The notes: generated from the letters alone by a model not told the origin. A stretch of DNA of 64,000 nt from Facklamia hominis CCUG 36813 (GCF_000301035.1 NZ_JH932292.1:1692894-1756893), one strand, 5' to 3'; positions 7,675 to 16,438 are shown, counted from the first letter of the stretch. Numbers and translations: made by a program.

Positions 7675-8560
7675 AACTTGTCTAGCAGAACTTTGCCTTA
7701 TGGTTATCACACTGTTAGTCGTAGGGTTTATTTTCTACCTGAGTCCTCTTGAGCCGGCTTATGGTCGGCTGTGCCTGATTTGGCTTTTATTTATTGATGG
7801 TTGCTATTTGATTATTCGCTTTTGGCTTTTTAATCACCAAGTTCAACTCAAAGCCCAGCTGGATAAACGAGGTCAAGAACTCTATGACTTGAAGTCACAG
7901 ATGCTTCGTCAGCAAAAAGACTTGGACGATTATTTTATCCATTGGATTCATCAGATAAAAACACCCATTGCGGCCATTCGATTAATGTTAGACAGTCAAG
8001 TCGAGCTTAGTAAAAATGATCTTGAACAGCAAATGCTGGCCATTGATAATTATACTCGCACAGCTTTAGCTTATTTAAAAATTCAAAATCCAGCAACCGA
8101 TCTAATGATTCAGCCTATCGTTCTAGATGATTTGATCGCGCCTCTTTTACAACGCTACCGTTGGTCTTTTATACATAACCATACTCGGCTAGAATATCAT
8201 CCTATTAAAGATCAGGTCATTACTGACGGAAATTGGACTCAACTGATGATTGAACAGATTCTTAATAATGCGCTCAAATATGGCAAGGGGACCTTAACCA
8301 CCATCAGATACAACTCCCAAGATCAGATCCTCCTAATTAGTGATCAAGGATTAGGAATCTCAGACAGTGACTTAAAAAAAATTTTTGATAAGGGTTACTC
8401 AGGTTTTAATGGTCAGCTTCATTGCGAATCCTCTGGATTAGGTTTATACCTCGTGGATCAAATTAGTCAGCGCCTACATCAAAAGGTAACCGTTAGATCC
8501 GAACCAGGGCAAGGGACCTGCTTTACGATCACTTTTAATAATCAACTTACAAAATTGTAA
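7658..8560 (+). CDS. intramembrane-sensing histidine kinase (BceS-like)
   Basis: A 300-residue sensor kinase with two transmembrane helices near the N-terminus (about residues 8-28 and 36-54) and almost no extracellular loop, the hallmark of BceS-type kinases, which sense through their partner ABC transporter. The phosphoacceptor is His98 in WIHQIKTPI. The ATPase part has the N box (EQILNNALKYG), the DQGLGI G1 box and the SGLGLYLV G2 box. I prefer the ATG at 7658, six bases after GGAGG, to the one at 7652. It overlaps the regulator gene by 17 bases. Confidence 0.9.
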   Translation: MKAFFKTCLAELCLMVITLLVVGFIFYLSPLEPAYGRLCLIWLLFIDGCYLIIRFWLFNHQVQLKAQLDKRGQELYDLKSQMLRQQKDLDDYFIHWIHQIKTPIAAIRLMLDSQVELSKNDLEQQMLAIDNYTRTALAYLKIQNPATDLMIQPIVLDDLIAPLLQRYRWSFIHNHTRLEYHPIKDQVITDGNWTQLMIEQILNNALKYGKGTLTTIRYNSQDQILLISDQGLGISDSDLKKIFDKGYSGFNGQLHCESSGLGLYLVDQISQRLHQKVTVRSEPGQGTCFTITFNNQLTKL

Positions 8561-8564
8561 GATT

Positions 8565-8605
8565 AAAGCCTGCTTTGTAAACTTAGATAAAGGCAGGCTT
8601 TTTTG
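8565..8605 (+). terminator. terminator between kinase and ABC genes
   Basis: AAAGCCTGC-TTT pairs with AAAGGCAGGCTTT (one bulged base) and is followed by a T run. It separates the two-component genes from the transporter genes, so the transporter needs its own promoter or read-through. Confidence 0.75.
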
Positions 8606-8646
8606 TGATTCTTTATAGTAGGAGTATAAAAGAAAGGATGGATTCT

Positions 8647-9399
8647 ATGTTATTGAAAGTTGAACATTTACAGAAGACCTATGGACACATGAACAATCGA
8701 ACGCAAGCTTTGAAAGATATAAATTTTGAGGTAGATCAAGGGGAATTTATTGCAATCATGGGGGAGTCTGGCTCTGGTAAGACAACATTACTCAATATCC
8801 TCGCTAGCTTAGATCAGGCTAGTGCAGGGCAAGTGATATTAAATGGTAGGAATTTAGCCAGCATCTCTCAGCAAGACTCTGCTAAGTTCCGCCGGGAAGA
8901 ACTTGGCTTTGTATTCCAAGATTTTAACCTTTTAGACATCTTTAATAATGCTGATAATATCCTATTGCCTTTAGTCCTATCTGATTATCAACCACAAGCT
9001 ATGAAAGAAAGGTTAGCGCAAGTCGCTCAGCAAATTGGCATAGAGTCTTTGTTAAATAAATTCCCTTACGAACTTTCTGGTGGTCAAAAGCAACGTATTG
9101 CCATCGCAAGAGCCCTCATCACTCAGCCGACCTTGATTTTAGCCGATGAACCAACGGGTGCTTTGGATTCTAAGACCGCTGATCAGATGATGGCCCTCTT
9201 TCAAAAAATTAACCAAGCAGGCCACACCATTCTCATGGTCACCCATTCTATTAAAACAGCCTCTGCAGCTAATCGGGTCCTCTTTATCCAAGATGGGATT
9301 GTCTTCCATGAAATTTATCGAGGACATATGACCAATCTGACTTTCCAAGAACAGATTGCGAATAGTCTTGCCTTATTAAATCGAAAGGAGCAAGCCTAA
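8647..9399 (+). CDS. ABC transporter ATP-binding protein (BceA-like)
   Basis: A 250-residue ATPase of the MacB/LolD/BceA type. Walker A GESGSGKTT is at about 39-47, the signature LSGGQ at 143-147 and Walker B LILADEPTGALD just after. Proteins of this group pair with large FtsX-like permeases and remove peptide antibiotics from their lipid targets. The ATG at 8647 is 9 bases after the AGAAAGG site; the in-frame ATG at 8638 abuts that site and is less likely. The stop overlaps the permease start by one base (TAATG), a sign of translational coupling. Confidence 0.93.
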   Translation: MLLKVEHLQKTYGHMNNRTQALKDINFEVDQGEFIAIMGESGSGKTTLLNILASLDQASAGQVILNGRNLASISQQDSAKFRREELGFVFQDFNLLDIFNNADNILLPLVLSDYQPQAMKERLAQVAQQIGIESLLNKFPYELSGGQKQRIAIARALITQPTLILADEPTGALDSKTADQMMALFQKINQAGHTILMVTHSIKTASAANRVLFIQDGIVFHEIYRGHMTNLTFQEQIANSLALLNRKEQA

Positions 9400-11399
9400 T
9401 GAGTCATCGTATTTCCTGGAAGCTTGCTTGGCGCAATTTTAAAGCTCATCGTCGTCTCAATTTACCCTATGTTTTTGCGATTGCTTTGATGTTAGCCTTA
9501 GAATTTGTGATGGTGTCCCTGATTGATAACCATTATATCCAGACACGTCATCAAGTCCTTCCAACAATTATGAAGTTAGGTTGTTTAATTGGAGGTATTT
9601 TATCGGTCATCTTTATTCTTTATGCCGAGAATTTTTCGCAAAAGCAACGGAAAGCTGAAATGGGACTCTACACAATTTTAGGTTTAGAAAATAAACACAT
9701 CCGTCGTATGTTAGCCAAAGAACGATTAATCAAAACCGCTTTGGTGGTTCCAATCGCTGTGCTGGAGGGTTACCTTATCGGTAGCTTAATGTTTTTATTA
9801 TTAAATCGCATGATGAATGAAACCGGCGTGCCTTTAATGGAGTATCCTTTTTCTCTAATAGCCGCGGGGGTGGTTGTGTCTCTCTATCTTGGTTTGCAAG
9901 TATTACTAAGGCTGCAAACACTTTGGCAATTACATCACTTAAAACCTGTTGATTGGTTGCAAGCCAGTCGTAGAGGTGAGAAGGAACCGAATGGTAATCT
10001 GATGTTAGGAATCTTAGGCTTAGGACTTTTAATTTTGGGCTATGTAAAAGCCAATCAATCGGGTAATCTTTTCAATTCCATTCCGATTTTTTTCCTAGCA
10101 ACTTTATTGGTTATCGCGGGCACTTATTTGATCTTTACTTCTTTAAGCATCTGGGGTTTAAAGGCACTTAAAAGGAGACCCAACTTTTATTATAAAAAAG
10201 CACACTTTCTTTCTCTATCGGGGATGCTGTATCGGATGAAAGCCAATGCGGTGAGTCTTGCTTCCATTGCGATTTTATCGACTGGGGTTATTTTAACACT
10301 AGGATTAACCTTATCGCTCTACCGCAATATGAATCAGGCAGGAGATCAGGTGCTAGAACGAGAATATCTTTTGGAAGAAGCTAATCTAGATATTCCTTCT
10401 GAAGCGGCGAAAGAACTACTGGACCAGGGAATTCAGCAGGTTACAGAGCGGGTGATGATTTCAAATGGATTCTTCCACCAATCATTGCAGACAATCGCCT
10501 ACCTCCAGGATGGGGTCTTGCATGAAGTACCACTTAATGCTCAAGGTAAGTCTGACGTGCAAGGTTTTTATCTTCTAGTGGAAGATTTGGCTTCCTATCA
10601 AGCACGGACCAATGAGCATGTTGAACTGGCAGCCAACGAAATTCTCTTAGCTTCAAATCGACCAGATTTAGAATTGCCGCAAGAAATTGAGCTTGCAAAT
10701 CAGCATTACAAAGTGAAAGCTCCAGCCAAAAAGATGGCTTCATGGAACATGGCAGTCGACAGCTTGGCCATTGTTGTACCTGAAGGGTCAGATTTAAAAC
10801 AAGTCCAAGCTAGTTATCGAATGGCCGATCTAGGTGCAGATCACTTAAGTGAGAACCCAATCAATTATCGTTATTTCTTTGATGCGCAAGGCGACTTGCA
10901 AGACTTAAACCTAGTAAGTGATGACTTGCTTCAAAAGGGATTAGTTTTGTATTCTCGACAACAAATGAAACGAGAACTCTATTCGGTTAATGGGGGATTA
11001 CTATATCTAGGGGTCTTAGTATCTGTGATTTTGATGATGGGGATCGGTCTATTGCTTTACTATAAGCAATTATCTGAAGGATTAAGTGACCAGATTAATT
11101 ATAACATTATGAAAAGGGTGGGCTTAGACGAAGGAATGATCAAGCAGACGATTCGTTCGCAAATTTTATGGATCTTTATCTTACCTTTGATCGCCGCCAT
11201 GGTGCATACTCTGGCAGCTTGGCGTTTAGTTTTTGGTACTTTGCAGACAATCTTACTAGTGAACGATCAAGTATTAATTATTTCCTCTATTTTAATCATT
11301 GTTTTAGCTTTTATACTGGTTTACTTAGTCTTTTATTTGATGAGTTCAGGAGTTTATTATCGCTTAGTCAACCAGGATAATTCACCGAATAATAAATAA
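9399..11399 (+). CDS. FtsX-like ABC permease (BceB-like)
   Basis: A 666-residue permease with about ten transmembrane helices: one near residue 25, groups around 55-75, 105-125, 145-165, 200-215, 225-245 and 285-310, then a large extracellular domain (about 315-520) and three last helices. The large domain between helices 7 and 8 is the BceB hallmark and is the peptide-binding and kinase-contacting part. Together with the ATPase and the upstream two-component system it forms a BceRS-BceAB detoxification module. Which peptide it handles cannot be read from the sequence. Confidence 0.92.
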   Translation: MSHRISWKLAWRNFKAHRRLNLPYVFAIALMLALEFVMVSLIDNHYIQTRHQVLPTIMKLGCLIGGILSVIFILYAENFSQKQRKAEMGLYTILGLENKHIRRMLAKERLIKTALVVPIAVLEGYLIGSLMFLLLNRMMNETGVPLMEYPFSLIAAGVVVSLYLGLQVLLRLQTLWQLHHLKPVDWLQASRRGEKEPNGNLMLGILGLGLLILGYVKANQSGNLFNSIPIFFLATLLVIAGTYLIFTSLSIWGLKALKRRPNFYYKKAHFLSLSGMLYRMKANAVSLASIAILSTGVILTLGLTLSLYRNMNQAGDQVLEREYLLEEANLDIPSEAAKELLDQGIQQVTERVMISNGFFHQSLQTIAYLQDGVLHEVPLNAQGKSDVQGFYLLVEDLASYQARTNEHVELAANEILLASNRPDLELPQEIELANQHYKVKAPAKKMASWNMAVDSLAIVVPEGSDLKQVQASYRMADLGADHLSENPINYRYFFDAQGDLQDLNLVSDDLLQKGLVLYSRQQMKRELYSVNGGLLYLGVLVSVILMMGIGLLLYYKQLSEGLSDQINYNIMKRVGLDEGMIKQTIRSQILWIFILPLIAAMVHTLAAWRLVFGTLQTILLVNDQVLIISSILIIVLAFILVYLVFYLMSSGVYYRLVNQDNSPNNK

Positions 11400-11656
11400 A
11401 GGCTCCTTAATGTTGAGAGTATCTAACTATCATTCTTACCATAATAATTAAATGGATTTTCCATGAATCGCTGGGTTATTTATGCTCATTGCTGGTTGTA
11501 AAGATCCAATAAATCCAACACATGTGGAGAGCGTCGTACTTTTGTTCAAACTAAATACAAATGACTATTTAGATCAGAAATAAACGAGAGTAAAAATGTT
11601 CTTGATAGATATTAAAGGAGTCATCATCCAATAATTACAATATTCGTCCTGACCCA
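11400..11656. other. gene-free stretch after the Bce module
   Basis: No convincing complete gene, and no strong terminator hairpin. A 33-codon frame at 11482-11583 begins MLIAGCKDP, which looks like the lipobox of a lipoprotein without its positive N-region; it is best read as a decayed lipoprotein remnant. Confidence 0.4.
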
Positions 11657-11685
11657 TTGACAATAAAACTTGGCATTGATATAAT
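11657..11685 (+). promoter_or_regulatory. consensus sigma-A promoter for the DUF6442/HTH pair
   Basis: TTGACA at 11657-11662 and TATAAT at 11680-11685, separated by exactly 17 bases: a perfect sigma-A promoter, 45 bases ahead of the membrane protein start. Confidence 0.88.
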
Positions 11686-11692
11686 TTGGATA

Positions 11693-11706
11693 CCAAGTAA
11701 ACTTGG
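11693..11706. promoter_or_regulatory. dyad at the transcription start, likely operator
   Basis: CCAAGT-AA-ACTTGG is a perfect 6-bp dyad lying 8 bases after the -10 box, at the expected transcription start. A third half-site (ACTTGG) occurs in the promoter spacer at about 11669-11674. I infer a binding site for the HTH protein encoded two genes downstream, giving autorepression. Confidence 0.55.
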
Positions 11707-11729
11707 CAAACCAAAAAAGGAGAATGAAT

Positions 11730-12047
11730 ATGGAACGAGATGAAATTCTAGCAAGAAGTCGTCAAGAGTATAAATATCAAGATGAAATGATGGTTGATAC
11801 CTTAAAAAAGGCAGGTGAATCATCGAGCCAAATTGGCTTGATTGTGGTTGCAGTTTTATTTGGAATTGAAGCTTTTTTCTTCAATTCATTTAATTATGGG
11901 ATATTGAGTATTTATTTTAGTATCGAGGCAACGAGAGAATTGGTAAAGTATGTCAACTTAAAAGAAAGAAAACAATTGATGATGGGAACGCTGATGGCAA
12001 TCTTAGGGATCGCTTTATTTGTGGCTCATCTTATCTCGTTAAAATAG
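11730..12047 (+). CDS. small membrane protein, DUF6442-like
   Basis: A 105-residue protein with a charged N-terminal third (MERDEILARSRQE, YKYQDEMM) followed by hydrophobic segments at about 35-55, 56-72 and 82-102, so probably two or three membrane helices. Such proteins occur next to small XRE regulators as here; I infer membership of the DUF6442-type family. The ATG at 11730 is 8 bases after AAAAAGGAG; an in-frame ATG at 11724 is too close. It is cotranscribed with the HTH gene six bases downstream. Function unknown. Confidence 0.7.
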   Translation: MERDEILARSRQEYKYQDEMMVDTLKKAGESSSQIGLIVVAVLFGIEAFFFNSFNYGILSIYFSIEATRELVKYVNLKERKQLMMGTLMAILGIALFVAHLISLK

Positions 12048-12053
12048 TGATAA

Positions 12054-12263
12054 ATGATGGATGATAAATTAGTTCTCAAAAATTATTTGAAAGAAGCCAG
12101 AAAAGAAAAAGGCTATTCCCAACAACAACTAGCTGATGAAGTGGGTGTTTCAAGAAACACGATTAGTTCAATTGAAACTGGACAATTTAGTCCAACTGCT
12201 AAGTTAGCTTTGATACTTTGCATTGCATTAGAAAAGAAATTTGAAGATCTTTTCTATTTTTAG
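12054..12263 (+). CDS. small XRE-family transcriptional regulator
   Basis: A 69-residue protein that is essentially one helix-turn-helix of the Cro/C1 type: KNYLKEARKEKGYSQQQLA, then the recognition helix SRNTISSIETG. Length and sequence match the YgzD-like regulators that lack an effector domain. It lies six bases after the membrane protein gene and probably represses the shared promoter at 11657-11685, where a CCAAGT/ACTTGG dyad is present. A terminator follows. Confidence 0.85.
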   Translation: MMDDKLVLKNYLKEARKEKGYSQQQLADEVGVSRNTISSIETGQFSPTAKLALILCIALEKKFEDLFYF

Positions 12264-12282
12264 AAACATATCCTTAAATTGA

Positions 12283-12326
12283 AAATCTCCCTTCATCAGA
12301 CACTATGGTGTCTTGAAGGGAGATTT
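12283..12326 (+). terminator. strong terminator after the HTH gene
   Basis: AAATCTCCCTTCA pairs with TGAAGGGAGATTT over a loop containing GACACTATGGTGTC, itself partly palindromic. The T run after it is short. Confidence 0.75.
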
Positions 12327-12386
12327 ATTCGTTAATCGCTTTGTTTAGACTCTAATAGGAACTTTGAAAAGAGATAATAAAAGACA

Positions 12387-12412
12387 CGAAAAACACCCTC
12401 GGCTGAGAGTGT
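12387..12412 (-). terminator. terminator of the toxin-antitoxin genes
   Basis: On the minus strand ACACTCTC and GAGGGTGT form an 8-bp stem (one G-U pair) followed by TTTTT. It lies directly after the toxin stop codon. Confidence 0.75.
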
Positions 12413-12414
12413 CC

Positions 12415-12729
12415 TTAGATTAAATATTCCCATTGTCTGGATGAATGGATAATTCGATGAATGAACACGATATGTTTTCGATCGTTGATGGTGTAGAAGA
12501 TGAGGTATTTTTTGTAGCCTAGGTAACGATAGCCTTTATTAGCTAGGTAGTCATCTCTGACAAGTTGAAATTTTTCTGGCATAAAAGCTAACTGTTCCAT
12601 CGCCTTTTGGATCCCATTTAGAAATTTGGATGCGGTAGAAGGAGAGGTTAGATCGGTATGAATGTATTGAACAATCGCTTTTAAGTCAGTTTGCGCAGAG
12701 TCAGTGATTTCAATCTGATAATCATTCAT
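12415..12729 (-). CDS. RelE/ParE-family toxin
   Basis: A 104-residue protein of the RelE/ParE superfamily. The start YQIEITDSAQTDLKAIVQYI and the end YLIFYTINDRKHIVFIHRIIH are typical, the latter matching the conserved last beta strands with Arg and His. RelE members cleave mRNA on the ribosome and ParE members poison gyrase; the sequence looks closer to ParE-like members but I cannot decide. The gene overlaps its antitoxin by 8 bases and both are minus strand. Confidence 0.85.
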   Translation of the reverse strand: MNDYQIEITDSAQTDLKAIVQYIHTDLTSPSTASKFLNGIQKAMEQLAFMPEKFQLVRDDYLANKGYRYLGYKKYLIFYTINDRKHIVFIHRIIHSSRQWEYLI

Positions 12730-12988
12730 GACCTAGCTCTTTTCTTAAATCATTCATGACGTCTTTGAGGGACTTGGTTCGTCCTGAAGTAACATCTTGT
12801 TCACTGGCCTCTAATAAAGCATAAAGTTCGTGCTTTCCAACCAAGCGTTCGTATGCTTGGATACTCATCACGGCCAAATCTCCACGACCATTTTTGGTAA
12901 TAAAAACGGGAGAATTGGTTTCGTTACAAAAGTTAGAAATGTCATTGTAGTTATTTCTTAAATCGGTACTTGATTGAATTCTTGGCAT
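12722..12988 (-). CDS. Phd/YefM-type antitoxin
   Basis: An 88-residue protein whose N-terminal half (MPRIQSSTDLRNNYNDISNFC, then PVFITKNGRGDLAVMSIQAYERL) is the Phd/YefM DNA-binding fold. The C-terminal half is the flexible toxin-neutralising tail. The ATG follows an AGAGGTG site on the minus strand; a GTG three codons earlier lies inside that site. Antitoxin-first order with overlap is usual, and the pair normally represses its own promoter, which must lie at about 12990-13070. Confidence 0.87.
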   Translation of the reverse strand: MPRIQSSTDLRNNYNDISNFCNETNSPVFITKNGRGDLAVMSIQAYERLVGKHELYALLEASEQDVTSGRTKSLKDVMNDLRKELGHE

Positions 12989-13321
12989 TAATATCACCTC
13001 TTCTAAAGATATAATACCATTATTTCTTTAGGTTAACAATAAATGACATTGAGTATATTTTAACCAATCCTTTAAACGAGATAAGTTGATGACCTTATGT
13101 GAAAATATCACTTTCATATTCTTCCGTTAAAATGGTAAAATAAGGGCAATTTATCGATCTTACAGTGAAACAAGCCACTGAAAATGGACCCTACCAAGTT
13201 CTTTATGTTCAGAGGGGAAGATGCTTAGTGTATATCGAGATAAAAGAGTTTGGAGAACATCCTAAGAGGTAACAAAGCCAATGGATGCGGTCAACGCTAT
13301 GGAGGGAGACAAATACAATCG
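12989..13321. other. gene-free stretch between antitoxin and GNAT gene
   Basis: Contains the minus-strand antitoxin promoter region and, at 13133-13141, a TGGTAAAAT extended -10 box reading right. A frame from about 13165 to 13272 (GTG start, TVKQATENGPYQVLYV then GEHPKR) lacks a good ribosome binding site and resembles nothing I know; it may be a gene remnant. Confidence 0.4.
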
Positions 13322-13849
13322 ATGAAAGTCAAATTAATTAAGTTAACTAAAGAGTATGAAACAAAACTGGGTGAGATGATTGATGAATGGAAGCTTGACC
13401 ACGCAATGAATCATACCAACACTGCTCCGTGGTCAATCTTTAAAAATGATTACCATGATTTTGATCATTACTTAAACCACTTAGAAATAAAAACCAAAAC
13501 AGAAGATCGCGTTCCCGATTCTGTGTTCTTTCTGCTAGATGAAGAAAGAGACAGGCTATTGGGAGCAGTCAATATTCGACATTCTCTGAATGAATGGCTT
13601 TTGAAAGAAGCCGGGCATATTGGGGATGGGATAAGACCGAGTGAACGAAGAAAAGGCTATGCCACTGAAATGGTTCGACTGGCATTGATCGAGTGTAAAA
13701 AGCTAGGAATTAAAAGAGTACTCATGGTATGCGATAAAGATAATATTGGATCCGCAAAGTCGATTATTAAGAATGGTGGCGTCCTTGAAAATGAGTTTGT
13801 TAATTCCGAGGGTAAGACTGTTCAAAGGTATTGGATCGATAATCAATAA
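13322..13849 (+). CDS. GNAT family N-acetyltransferase
   Basis: A 175-residue acetyltransferase of the type that begins MKVKLIKLTKEYE and has an early segment about a W and HDFDHYL, as in many uncharacterised Firmicute GNATs. The acetyl-CoA binding motif is GIRPSERRKGYATEM (about residues 108-122), followed by NIGSAKSIIKNGG. The substrate is unknown. The ATG at 13322 is rather far (about 15 bases) from GGAGGG; no better start is visible. It is followed 24 bases later by a nucleoside phosphorylase-like gene, probably in the same transcript. Confidence 0.85.
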   Translation: MKVKLIKLTKEYETKLGEMIDEWKLDHAMNHTNTAPWSIFKNDYHDFDHYLNHLEIKTKTEDRVPDSVFFLLDEERDRLLGAVNIRHSLNEWLLKEAGHIGDGIRPSERRKGYATEMVRLALIECKKLGIKRVLMVCDKDNIGSAKSIIKNGGVLENEFVNSEGKTVQRYWIDNQ

Positions 13850-13873
13850 AGTAAAAGGGTAATAGGTGAAAAG

Positions 13874-14623
13874 ATGATAATAGATAGTTATGATAAGGAT
13901 ACAGAGCCAGTTATCAGCTTAAAAGATTTTTACGGTGAAAAGAAATATTTGGTAGATAAATGCTTGATCATATTATCCAACAATATATTGGATCACTTAC
14001 TTGATCACTTTGACTGCCAAGAAATTGCTCATATCGGATCTACAAGTGGGTCAAGGTCAGTCTATAAAAGCACCTTTGAAGGTCAAGAATTTGCCTTTTA
14101 TCTTACGATGATGGGTTCAGCTCTTGCCTCAACAGATTGTGTCGAAGTTAATTGGCTTACAGGTGCTAACAAGTTTATTATGTTTGGATCTTGTGGGAGC
14201 CTCGATAAAGAACAGACCTTTGGTAAGTATATTATACCGACCGAGGTTTATCGAGGTGAAGGGGCGTCTTATTATTATGCAGCTCCTTCAGATTATCTGG
14301 CTATCAAAAACCATGATAAGCTAGAAAGATTTTTTATTAGCGAAAATGTGCCCCATACTAAGGGAAAGGTCTGGACGACAGATGTGATGCTTCGTGAGAC
14401 GCGTGGGCTTGTTTCAAAGAGGAAGTCGGAGGGCTGTATCGCCGTCGAAATGGAATTGGCCGGTGTGCAAGCAGCTTGTGATTTTTACGGACTGGAACTT
14501 TATAACTTTCTTGAGGCGGGCGATGTATTAAATGAGGCTTCTTATGAAGTTGAGGGACTCCATAGTGCCAACCATGATCTTGGAAAGTTGTATCTGGCTT
14601 TAAAACTATTAAAAGAAATATAA
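13874..14623 (+). CDS. nucleoside phosphorylase family protein
   Basis: A 249-residue member of the PNP/UDP phosphorylase (NP-I) fold. The phosphate-binding and core regions can be seen: SSxLAS-like segment MMGSALAST, FGSCGSLD, and near the C-terminus the purine/uridine site with VEMELAGVQAACDF (Glu-Met-Glu, the ribose-binding motif). NP-I enzymes split nucleosides with phosphate. The diverged N-terminus makes the substrate uncertain; a purine or uridine nucleoside is likely. The ATG follows a weak GGTGAAAAG site. Confidence 0.8.
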   Translation: MIIDSYDKDTEPVISLKDFYGEKKYLVDKCLIILSNNILDHLLDHFDCQEIAHIGSTSGSRSVYKSTFEGQEFAFYLTMMGSALASTDCVEVNWLTGANKFIMFGSCGSLDKEQTFGKYIIPTEVYRGEGASYYYAAPSDYLAIKNHDKLERFFISENVPHTKGKVWTTDVMLRETRGLVSKRKSEGCIAVEMELAGVQAACDFYGLELYNFLEAGDVLNEASYEVEGLHSANHDLGKLYLALKLLKEI

Positions 14624-14988
14624 GCTAGACAAATAAAGGAATTATTAAAAATAGAGATAATAGGAATTATACCCTTATTCTAATTTCTTAGGGAATAAAT
14701 TAGGCATTTAAAAAGTAATATTTAATAAGGATAGAGTTCGTAAAAGTTTTGAATGTAGGAGAAGCATCTAAAAAGGGGCTATTTGACTGGTAAAGACAGT
14801 ACTAGAAATTTATGATGTGTACCCTATATTTAACCGCATTCGATCGAGTTATTAGACATTGGATGAAAATCCTTGTAAACTATAAATGTGTATCTATGAT
14901 CTCTAAAAATAAAAAGGAGGTGCGCGAGGATAATCCAATTGAGGATCTAAAGAAGTTGAATGTTGATCGGCAAGCAAATGGAGGTATT
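14624..14988. other. leader of the aldehyde dehydrogenase gene
   Basis: 365 bases without a convincing gene. A near-perfect ribosome binding site (AAAAAGGAGG at 14911-14920) has no ATG after it, and the true gene has its own GGAGGT site. The dehydrogenase frame stays open to 14812, but that upstream part does not look like protein of the family. No terminator-type leader was recognised. Confidence 0.4.
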
Positions 14989-16398
14989 ATGAAATTCGAA
15001 AAATTATATATCAATGGTGAGTATGTAGATTCTACTTCTGGGGAATTTATCGAAGTAGAAAACCCAGCCACAAATGAAATTATCGGAAGAGTTCCTCGAG
15101 GAAATGCAGAAGATGTTGAAAAGGCTGCCCTAGCTGCAAAAGAAGCGTTTAAAACGTTTAGCTTAACCAGTTTTGATGAACGTATTGAAATCATGAAGAA
15201 ATTCGCAGCCTATCTAAAAGAAAATCTTGATGAAATTGCTGAATTAATTACCAAGGAATTAGGATCTCCAATTAAGTTTTCTAAAAAGACACATGTCCAA
15301 TCTCAAATCAACCGTGTTGAAAAATATATCAACATCGTAAAAGATTATGAGTTCTCAAGAAGAGATGGCGGAGCCCTTATTGTAAAAGAACCGGCGGGAG
15401 TCGTTGGATGTTTAACGCCTTGGAATTATCCGCTTGGACAAATTATTCAAAAAATTGTATTTGCGATTTTAGCGGGTAATACCATTGTCTTGAAGCCAAG
15501 TCAACAGACACCGCTTGTTGCCTATTACGTCGTAGATGGACTTGAAAAAGCGGGCCTTCCAAAGGGGGTCTTGAACCTAGTAACCGGAGTGGGTGGTGAA
15601 GTCGGTAATGCGATCGCCACAAGTAAATATATTGATGTTATTTCCTTTACGGGATCGACTAAAGGTGGAAGTGAAGTGGCAAAATTGGCCCAAGAAACGG
15701 TTAAAAGAACGACCTTAGAACTAGGTGGTAAATCCCCAGCTATCTTTTTAGATAAGGAAAATCTCGAACTTGGTGTCAAACAACTGCTAGCGATCGTCAT
15801 CGAAAATACGGGACAAACTTGCTCAGCTTGGTCGCGTGCTATCGTTTTAGAATCGGTCCGTGAAGAGTTTGAAGCAGAAATCAAAAAACAATTCCCCGAT
15901 TTTAAAGTCGGAGACCCTAATGACCGCAATAGCATAGCTGGACCTTTAGCCTCTAAAAAACAATATGATAAGGTCACCGATTATATTGAAAAGGGTAAAG
16001 AGATTGCGGATGTTTTAATCGAAGGGAATTATGACTTCCCAGAAAAAGGTTACTATGTCAATCCGATTGTCTTTAATGATGTGAAGAATGATGCGGTTAT
16101 TGCTAGAGATGAAATATTTGGACCGGTCCTTTGTGTCATCTATGTGAAAGATAAAAAAGAAGCAATCGAGGTTGCCAATGATACAGACTATGGTTTATCC
16201 GGTGCTGTATTTGGCAATCAAGAAGAAGCCCTCGAAGTAGCGAAGTTGGTTCGTACCGGAACCATCACAGTAAATGATGGACCTGGCGAAATCGGGACAC
16301 CTTTTGGTGGCTACAAGCTGAGTGGTTATGGTCGAGAAGGTGGCATTGAAGGGCTAGAAGAATACTTAGAAACCAAGACCATTAATGTGAGAGCGTAG
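14989..16398 (+). CDS. NAD(P)-dependent aldehyde dehydrogenase
   Basis: A 469-residue aldehyde dehydrogenase that oxidises an aldehyde to the carboxylic acid. Visible motifs: the cofactor region TPWNYPL and KPSQQTP, the FTGSTKGG loop, the catalytic Glu in TLELGGKSP and the catalytic Cys in GQTCSAWSR, then EIFGPVL and the C-terminal GGYKLSGYGRE. The start is the ATG after GGAGGT; the frame extends 59 codons upstream without family-like sequence. The length fits. The substrate is unknown. The next gene is a sodium-coupled amine or amino-acid transporter, so an amine-derived aldehyde is possible. Confidence 0.93.
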   Translation: MKFEKLYINGEYVDSTSGEFIEVENPATNEIIGRVPRGNAEDVEKAALAAKEAFKTFSLTSFDERIEIMKKFAAYLKENLDEIAELITKELGSPIKFSKKTHVQSQINRVEKYINIVKDYEFSRRDGGALIVKEPAGVVGCLTPWNYPLGQIIQKIVFAILAGNTIVLKPSQQTPLVAYYVVDGLEKAGLPKGVLNLVTGVGGEVGNAIATSKYIDVISFTGSTKGGSEVAKLAQETVKRTTLELGGKSPAIFLDKENLELGVKQLLAIVIENTGQTCSAWSRAIVLESVREEFEAEIKKQFPDFKVGDPNDRNSIAGPLASKKQYDKVTDYIEKGKEIADVLIEGNYDFPEKGYYVNPIVFNDVKNDAVIARDEIFGPVLCVIYVKDKKEAIEVANDTDYGLSGAVFGNQEEALEVAKLVRTGTITVNDGPGEIGTPFGGYKLSGYGREGGIEGLEEYLETKTINVRA

Positions 16399-16438
16399 AA
16401 TAGAGACTCTTTGTTAATAGAATCAATGAATATTTCTT

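Noticed and set aside
13165-13272. Short gene from GTG 13165
   Set aside because: No ribosome binding site and no family resemblance; noted only as a possible remnant.
14812-14988. Long N-terminal extension of the aldehyde dehydrogenase
   Set aside because: The frame is open, but the extra 59 residues are not family-like and a proper GGAGGT site precedes the ATG at 14989.
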